From assembly GCA_009779135.1 (NCBI GenBank), contig WREW01000012.1, positions 1-35,050 on the forward strand: a stretch of 35,050 bases of DNA, read 5' to 3'. Each line of letters starts with the position of its first letter. Position 1 is the stretch's first letter. Positions 30,317-35,050 of this stretch are shown in pieces. The position numbers and the translations under genes are program-made. The notes beneath the pieces were generated by a model that ran no database searches, was not told the origin of the DNA, and was given only the letters and a program-made list of their open reading frames with translations. This stretch comes from Alphaproteobacteria bacterium (GTDB lineage: Bacteria; Pseudomonadota; Alphaproteobacteria; UBA9219).

Positions 30317-31935
30317 ATTTTCTAGCCGTTCATTGGGGAGTCCGTGCCAGCGCCGCTTTGGTTTGCGGGGGCCGTCTTTGTGGCGTTGTCAGTGAAGAGC
30401 GTTTTTCCGGAATCAAAAATGACGCCGCGTTTCCTGAGAAAGCCATAGCGTGGCTTTTGGCGCATCATGGGCTTGCGCCGTCTTTGATTGATGGCGTGGC
30501 TTTGTGCGGACGAAGGGTTCGCATGCAAAGCGTTTCCTTAAAAGGCGATGTTTGTAAGCAAAAGGGATGGCTTCAGCAAATGCAAGCCTTTCTGGCGCAG
30601 ATGGGGCTTGCGCACGCAAAGCTGACTGTTTTTGACTGGCATGATTGTCTTTGCTATGCGCCGATTGCTTTTTCGCCCATGAAGACGCCTTGCCTTGTTG
30701 TAAGCGCGGGCTGCGTGGGCGATCATGCCAGCGCGCAGATCGCCGCGTGGGACGGGCAGGTTTTGAATGTTCTGGCGCGGCTTCCTGTGTCCTTGTCGTG
30801 GGGCTATTTTTATGCGCGGGCCTCGGCCTTTCTCGGCTTTAAAGGTGTTGAGGAAGACGGCAAGGTGATGGGGCTTTCGGCCTATCGTCCGCGCGATGCT
30901 TTTGAAGCGGTTTATGCGCGTCTTTTTCAGGATTTTGTTGCGTTTGATGACAAAGATCCTTTTGGGTTTACGTTCAAGATTGATGCGCGCCATATGGGGA
31001 CGTATCTGCTGGATGCCGCGCGCGCGCTGCGGTTTGATGATGTGGCCGCCGCGCTTCAATATGCTTTTGAGACTTTTATAACAAGTTGGCTTACGCGGGT
31101 GCTTAAACATACAGGCTTTAAGCATCTTGCGCTTAATGGCGAGGTGTTTAAAAACGTCAAGCTTAATCAGAAATTGCGCGCGCGCTTGCCGGTGCAGTCT
31201 CTTTTCTTTATGCCCTCGGCCGGTGAGGAGACTTCTGTTCTGGGCGCGGCTTTTATGCTGGCGCGCGGAAATCTTACGCCGGTGGAAATGCTCTATCAGG
31301 GGCCCGCTTTTTCTGATGAAGAGATTGCGCGGTTTTTAAAAGAGCATCCGCAAAAAGACGCTTTTCATGCGCGTTATATAGATGATGTGGACGAACATGT
31401 GGCCGGACTTTTGGCGCGGGGCGAGGTTGTCGGGCGGTTTGCGGGGGCGGCGGAGTTTGGCGCAAGAAGTCTTGGGCATCGCGCGTTGCTTGCGCATCCT
31501 TCGCAAAGTGATGCGTTTTATAGGCTTAACCATGTCATCAAACAACGCGATTTCTGGATGCCTTTTGCGCCGGCTGTGCTGGATCAGGACGCGGCCGCTT
31601 ATATGGCCCTGCCGCCGGATTTTCCTTTGACGCAGGGCGGCTTTATGATCGAGACTTTTGCCACAACGCCATCAGGGAGCAAAGCGCTTGCAGCGTGCAT
31701 CCATCCCAAAGACGGCTCAGTCCGCGCGCAGATCGTCACGCCTGAAGCGGATGGGCGTTTTTATGCGTTGATTGAAGCGTTCAAAGCCAAAACAGGTATC
31801 GGCGCGGTTTTAAACACAAGCCTGAACAAACATGGCGCGCCTTTGGCGACAAATCCGGCGCAAGCTTTGGATGTCTTTTTAGAAACAGATTTGCGAACTC
31901 TGGCGCTTGAGCATTGGGTTTTGGAGAAGATTTAG
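30313..31935 (+). CDS. NodU/CmcH-family carbamoyltransferase, divergent metal site
   Basis: Product of 540 residues. Family blocks are clear: SEERFSGIKNDAAFPEKAI, SWGYFYARASAFLGFKGVEEDGKVMGLSAY (162-191), FAGAAEFGARSLGHRALLAHPS, LNHVIKQRDFWMPFAPAVL and NTSLNKHGAPLATNP. These enzymes use carbamoyl phosphate and ATP to carbamoylate sugars or antibiotics. The N-terminal Kae1-like active site looks altered. The HHxxH-type motif reads WHDCLC (Cys114 where His is usual), the following DGxG reads SAGCVG (131-136), and PAAGDxG reads PSAGEET. Activity may be changed or lost. It is coupled to ptsN by ATGA, an unusual neighbour. The substrate is unknown. Confidence 0.83.
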   Translation: MNFLAVHWGVRASAALVCGGRLCGVVSEERFSGIKNDAAFPEKAIAWLLAHHGLAPSLIDGVALCGRRVRMQSVSLKGDVCKQKGWLQQMQAFLAQMGLAHAKLTVFDWHDCLCYAPIAFSPMKTPCLVVSAGCVGDHASAQIAAWDGQVLNVLARLPVSLSWGYFYARASAFLGFKGVEEDGKVMGLSAYRPRDAFEAVYARLFQDFVAFDDKDPFGFTFKIDARHMGTYLLDAARALRFDDVAAALQYAFETFITSWLTRVLKHTGFKHLALNGEVFKNVKLNQKLRARLPVQSLFFMPSAGEETSVLGAAFMLARGNLTPVEMLYQGPAFSDEEIARFLKEHPQKDAFHARYIDDVDEHVAGLLARGEVVGRFAGAAEFGARSLGHRALLAHPSQSDAFYRLNHVIKQRDFWMPFAPAVLDQDAAAYMALPPDFPLTQGGFMIETFATTPSGSKALAACIHPKDGSVRAQIVTPEADGRFYALIEAFKAKTGIGAVLNTSLNKHGAPLATNPAQALDVFLETDLRTLALEHWVLEKI

Positions 31936-32124
31936 GGCTTTATATCTTTAATCAAGCCGCATGGCGTGTGCTTGCGCCCAACATTTCCGTTTTTTTTCAT
32001 CAAACGCGCGAAAGGGTACAGCGGTTTTTTGTTCAAGAACATGGCGAACTTCGCGCACAGCTTTCTTGGTGGATAGCAACCCTTGAATCGGCTTCATTTT
32101 CAGCTTTTTAAGCGAAAGCATTGT
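31936..32124. other. 189-nt gap between convergent genes, with one small open frame
   Basis: The gap between the carbamoyltransferase and merR holds no clear terminator hairpin and no tRNA. On the minus strand, ATG 32097 to TAA 31948 would encode a basic 49-residue peptide (MKPIQGLLSTKKAVREVRHV...). It has no good ribosome-binding site and I do not recognise it. It could be a small gene downstream of merR or a chance frame. Confidence 0.25.
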
Positions 32125-32643
32125 TTAAACGCCAACCGCGCGAAGCGTTTCGCGCATGGCTTTAAGGTCGTTTAACAGAAGCTCCAGCTCATGACGTGTC
32201 GTGACCGACAGCGATGTGGCGCTGGCTTGCGTGGCGATCAGGGCGGCCATGGCGGAGGTGGCGCTTTCCTGCGTCAAAGAGGGCAGGGCGCAGGCGACCT
32301 TGCTTGTTGCCTGCTGCGCGGCTTTGGCGGAAGGCCTTACAATGCCTTTGCGGCCCGTTTCCTTGAGAAGCTTTTGAACACCGCGAATCGTGAAGCCCTG
32401 ATTGTAAAGCAAGTCCTTGATGTTGGACAGCAAGGTCACGTCCTCCCGCCTATAATAACGGCGACCGCCGCTGCATTTCATGGGGCGGACTTGCTGGAAC
32501 TTGCTTTCCCAGAAGCGCAGCACATGTTGCGGGACTTCAAGATAATTGGCGACTTCGCTGATCGTGCGGTAGGCGGACGAGGCTTTGCCGTCGCCCTGAC
32601 GCAGATCGTTTGTGTCGTGGGAAAGCGCTGCCTGACCACTCAT
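32125..32643 (-). CDS. MerR-family transcriptional regulator (ihfA-linked)
   Basis: Product of 172 residues. The MerR winged helix is [28 protein letters not shown] (25-52), followed by the wing [21 protein letters not shown] (59-79) and a helix ([15 protein letters not shown]). The C-terminal half (about 100-172) is Ala/Ser/Thr-rich and ends in a leucine-rich helix ([19 protein letters not shown]), perhaps for dimerisation. There are no cysteines suited to metal sensing apart from Cys57. This regulator follows ihfA in many alphaproteobacteria; its targets are not known. The start overlaps the ihfA stop by ATGA. Confidence 0.9.
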   Translation of the reverse strand: MSGQAALSHDTNDLRQGDGKASSAYRTISEVANYLEVPQHVLRFWESKFQQVRPMKCSGGRRYYRREDVTLLSNIKDLLYNQGFTIRGVQKLLKETGRKGIVRPSAKAAQQATSKVACALPSLTQESATSAMAALIATQASATSLSVTTRHELELLLNDLKAMRETLRAVGV

Positions 32644-32954
32644 GAAGAAGATCCTGTTTTATGGACGCGGTTGACTTTGTCTTTCAGCACATGGCTTGCG
32701 CGAAACACCAGAACATGGCGCGGGGTGATCGGCACTTCCTCGCCCGTTTTGGGGTTGCGGCCCATGCGCTCAGCTTTGCTGCGTCTTTGGAAGCTTCCGA
32801 AAGAGGAAAGCTTGACCATGTCGCCGTTGATAAGCGCCTGACTGATTTCTTCCAGAATAACATCAACAAGCTGGGCTGAGTCATTGCGGGATAAGCCAAC
32901 TTCCTGATAAACAGCTTCGGCCAGAGCCGCGCGGGTGACGGTGTTTTCGGTCAT
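32640..32954 (-). CDS. ihfA: Integration host factor subunit alpha
   Basis: Product of 104 residues. HU/IHF fold: [62 protein letters not shown] and [20 protein letters not shown]. The Pro in GRNPKTG intercalates DNA and produces the sharp bend. ATG 32954 is chosen because GGAG lies 9 nt upstream; an ATG five codons earlier (32969) lies in the same ribosome-binding region. The order ihfA-merR is typical of alphaproteobacteria. It pairs with IhfB, which is not in this window. Confidence 0.95.
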   Translation of the reverse strand: MTENTVTRAALAEAVYQEVGLSRNDSAQLVDVILEEISQALINGDMVKLSSFGSFQRRSKAERMGRNPKTGEEVPITPRHVLVFRASHVLKDKVNRVHKTGSSS

Positions 32955-32990
32955 GGGATAAAACTCCATTAATGATGACTGACCCTAAGA

Positions 32991-33017
32991 CTAATACAGG
33001 CGTGGCTGAGTCGTCAA
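32991..33017 (-). promoter_or_regulatory. Possible ihfA-merR promoter
   Basis: On the minus strand TTGACG (33017-33012) is followed after 15 nt by TATTAG (32996-32991), about 37 nt before the ihfA start. The -35 is near consensus. The spacing is shorter than ideal and the -10 matches four of six. Confidence 0.35.
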
Positions 33018-33150
33018 AGAGAAAACGTCATGGCAATCAAACGGATAAGGAAATACTTGTCCACAGGCCCAAAAATCCGGCAAGAGATAGACATAGAAAG
33101 CCACAAATGTTACGTTTTGTTGTCGTTCTCGGACGGGAGAGAGGCTTTTT

Positions 33151-34365
33151 ATGGACGCATCATCTCTTCCTTTTCTGCGCTTTTTGTTCGGGCCTGGCGC
33201 GCATGCGGGGCTTGCGGCCCTTTGTGATGACCGCCAGGAACGCTGGCTGCGCTATGACGCTCTTTCCCTGCAAGTTACTGAGCTTGCCCAGATTTTTAGG
33301 CCTTCCGCGCCGGAGCCTGCCGCGCGCCGGCTTGTGCTTTGCATGCTTTCGCGCACAAGCGCCGGTGTGAGGGCTTATCTTGCGGCCTGTGCCAGTGATT
33401 CGGCTGTCTTTCTTTTGGACCCTGATGTCGTGGCGGCGCGCCAGATGCAGGCTTTTGTCAGCGCTTATGAGCCGGACTGGGTTGTTTTGACCTCGCCTTG
33501 GCGGCCTTTGGGGCCTTATGCGCCTTTTTCATGGCCGCTTGAGGGGCTTTATCTGTGGCGTCGCGTGACGGCGCCTTCCCATGCGCTGCATGAGGATTTG
33601 TTTTTGCTCTTTCCCCTGCCGACCGCGCCGGCCGAGGCGGTGACGAGCGCGCGGCTTTCCTACAAGGCCGTGGCGCATAATGTGATGGCCTCGCTTGAGG
33701 CTTTGGAGCAGGGCAAGATGGTCGAAGACAAGGATGGTGGCTATCAGCTGTTTTTGGATCAAAGCGCCCGAAGGCCGCCGCGCATGCTTTGTCCTTTGCC
33801 GCTGGCTTCTTCTTATGGGCTTAGCCTTTTGCATATGATGCTTTCCTGCGGGGGAGGGATTTTTGTGAGTGAGCGCTCGCTCAAGGATCGTCAGCTTTGT
33901 ACGCAGGCGCGCGCGCGGGATGTGGACTGGTTTGCGGGCGCGCCTTATCATTATGATTATTTGACGCGTGCGGGACTTGAAAATCTGGCGTGGCCTGCAC
34001 TGAAAATGTATTTGCTCGGCGGCGGAACTTTGCCGCGCGCGCGGCTTGAATCGCTTTGGCGGCAGATCAAAGCGCGCGATGGTGCTTTCTTTACGCTCTA
34101 CGGTCTGGTTGAGGCAGCGCCGCGCATAGCCTGTCTTCCCGTTCACCGCTTCCCCGAAAAAATAATGTCCCGCGGCCTTCTTTTACGCGACGGACAGGGG
34201 AAGTTTGAAAAGGATCGTTTTTGCTATCAGGGGCCCAATGTGATGATGGGCTACGCGAATAGCCGCGCTGATCTTGCGGAAGGTGATATGCAAAAGGGCG
34301 TTTTGGTTGTTGAGGAAAAAGGGCTTTTTGATGAGGATAGGTTTTTGTTTTTGGGATACCCCTAA
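33151..34365 (+). CDS. AMP-ligase-like (acyl-CoA synthetase superfamily) protein, C-terminally truncated and divergent
   Basis: Product of 404 residues. Late adenylation-domain motifs are readable: YLLGGGTLPRARLESLW, YGLVEAAPRI (A5-like, near 320), YQGPNVMMGYANSRADLAEGD (A6-like, near 362) and GLFDEDRFLFLGY (A7-like). The phosphate-binding Ser/Thr/Gly loop (SGTTGxPKG) is not present; the matching position reads FPLPTAPAEAVTSARLSYKA (about 154-173). The protein ends at FLGYP, just before the GR hinge. The whole C-terminal subdomain with the catalytic lysine is therefore missing. The base composition shifts just after the stop, which suggests that a rearrangement cut the gene. GAGAGAGG precedes ATG 33151. 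Activity as a normal ligase is unlikely. Confidence 0.72.
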   Translation: MDASSLPFLRFLFGPGAHAGLAALCDDRQERWLRYDALSLQVTELAQIFRPSAPEPAARRLVLCMLSRTSAGVRAYLAACASDSAVFLLDPDVVAARQMQAFVSAYEPDWVVLTSPWRPLGPYAPFSWPLEGLYLWRRVTAPSHALHEDLFLLFPLPTAPAEAVTSARLSYKAVAHNVMASLEALEQGKMVEDKDGGYQLFLDQSARRPPRMLCPLPLASSYGLSLLHMMLSCGGGIFVSERSLKDRQLCTQARARDVDWFAGAPYHYDYLTRAGLENLAWPALKMYLLGGGTLPRARLESLWRQIKARDGAFFTLYGLVEAAPRIACLPVHRFPEKIMSRGLLLRDGQGKFEKDRFCYQGPNVMMGYANSRADLAEGDMQKGVLVVEEKGLFDEDRFLFLGYP

Positions 34366-34582
34366 ACATGCCCTTGAAATGGATAGTTTCAGTTCGATTT
34401 CTCTTGGAATATGATCCATTCCATATGGCACCAAAATGGCGCCATTTCGCTGTGCTCATGCACAAGAAAAGAATCTAAGCTGTTTATAAGCGCGTTGTAC
34501 AGCATGTCATGGACTATAATTTGATTACGAATTAATATAATCTAGTGGCTAATACAGGCCATTTACATTGGGGGCATACAAG
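34366..34582. other. AT-rich gap at a composition boundary
   Basis: A 217-nt stretch without a gene. It contains the 12-bp palindrome AATGGCGCCATT (34434-34445) and two TATAAT hexamers near 34514 and 34537. Neither has a convincing -35 box at standard spacing. The sequence is clearly richer in A and T than the DNA before 34350. No insertion sequence ends or tRNA fragment were recognised. Confidence 0.4.
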
Positions 34583-35050
34583 ATGAAAAGATTTGAAGGA
34601 TGGAATGTTACATCCGCAAATGGGTATAAAATTGAGGGTAGAACAGACTTTGCAGAAAAAAACCCTCTTAACAGGTGTTTTGTAATTGTTCATGGTTATT
34701 GTGGCACTATGAACGAGCATCTCCACGAAGAAGCAGCTCGCCTCTTTGTTAAGAGTGGATATGATGTCGTTCGCTTTAATTTGCAAAGTCAACAACATAA
34801 GTTACGCGACTGTACGCTTCAAACTCATGCGCATTATTTGTTGTCCGTTCTGGAAAAGCACTGCCAGCCCTATAAAAAGATATATTTATCTGGCCATAGC
34901 TATGGAGGCCCAACCATAATGATCGCGCAGCCGAAAAACATTGCAGCTATATGCTTGTGGGATCCATCTTTTAATCTTCCTGAACTATGGAATGTCATGG
35001 AGCATCAGGACTACGACGATTTCTGTATTTTAAATTTCGCAGGCAATGAA
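34583..35050 (+). CDS. Alpha/beta hydrolase, N-terminal part (runs off the window)
   Basis: Open from ATG 34583 to the window edge (156 codons, no stop). The alpha/beta hydrolase pattern is clear. FVIVHGYCGT (about 33-42) is the oxyanion-hole strand and loop. SGYDVVRFNLQSQ follows, then the nucleophile elbow YLSGHSYGGPTIM with Ser in GHSYGG, and ICLWDPSFNLPE, which may lead to the acid residue. The C-terminal half with the catalytic His lies outside. The substrate is unknown. Base and codon use (AAA, ATA, TTA) differ from the rest of the window, which suggests acquisition by transfer. Confidence 0.75.
   Translation, partial: MKRFEGWNVTSANGYKIEGRTDFAEKNPLNRCFVIVHGYCGTMNEHLHEEAARLFVKSGYDVVRFNLQSQQHKLRDCTLQTHAHYLLSVLEKHCQPYKKIYLSGHSYGGPTIMIAQPKNIAAICLWDPSFNLPELWNVMEHQDYDDFCILNFAGNE

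Noticed and set aside
31914-32111. Plus-strand open frame of 65 codons after the carbamoyltransferase
   Set aside because: It overlaps the carbamoyltransferase end and has no ribosome-binding site or recognisable domain.
34366-34582. Phage or integrase attachment site at the composition boundary
   Set aside because: No tRNA fragment, direct repeat or integrase gene is visible within the window.

Overview
The window is a gene-dense chromosomal segment, most likely from an alphaproteobacterium. The evidence is gene order: rnd-lptC-lptA-lptB-rpoN-hpf-ptsN, ihfA-merR, aroA beside a TIGR02300 zinc-ribbon gene, a double cold-shock-domain protein, a DUF1036 secreted protein, and nadABC opposite a Nudix-type regulator. 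No rRNA is present, so a finer placement would be a guess. Genes are tightly packed. Many neighbours overlap by ATGA, and two convergent pairs share a palindromic stop (CTAG, TTAA).

Layout. 1-854: start of a secreted, repeat-rich adhesin-like protein, cut by the window edge. 967-4809: rsmB, a cold-shock protein, two unrecognised genes and pyrE. 4900-8656: a coupled operon of an LD-carboxypeptidase, a two-module pentapeptide-repeat protein and mutL. 8778-13093: NAD biosynthesis (nadA-nadB-nadC) and a divergent NadQ-like regulator, with a 9-bp-arm palindrome between them as the likely operator. 13229-15024: aroA and the TIGR02300 gene. 15021-20846: a four-gene minus-strand operon encoding an aconitase-like protein without catalytic residues, a stand-alone ClpA/B-D1-like AAA+ ATPase, a Gfo/Idh/MocA oxidoreductase and a GT4 glycosyltransferase. 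20953-24757: DUF1036 protein, miaB, a PAP2 membrane protein and a divergent MurC/Mpl-like ligase. 24796-31935: tRNA-Leu(CAG), rnd, the LPS-transport genes lptCAB, rpoN, hpf, ptsN and a divergent carbamoyltransferase. 32125-32954: ihfA-merR. 33151-34365: a truncated AMP-ligase-like gene. From 34366 the DNA is visibly AT-richer and holds the start of an alpha/beta hydrolase, probably an accessory region.

The two most unusual things are the aconitase-like pseudoenzyme operon, and a pair of about 100-nt palindromic elements (8665-8766 and 13111-13214). The two elements differ in sequence but share one four-arm (cloverleaf) folding plan, and both sit between convergent genes.
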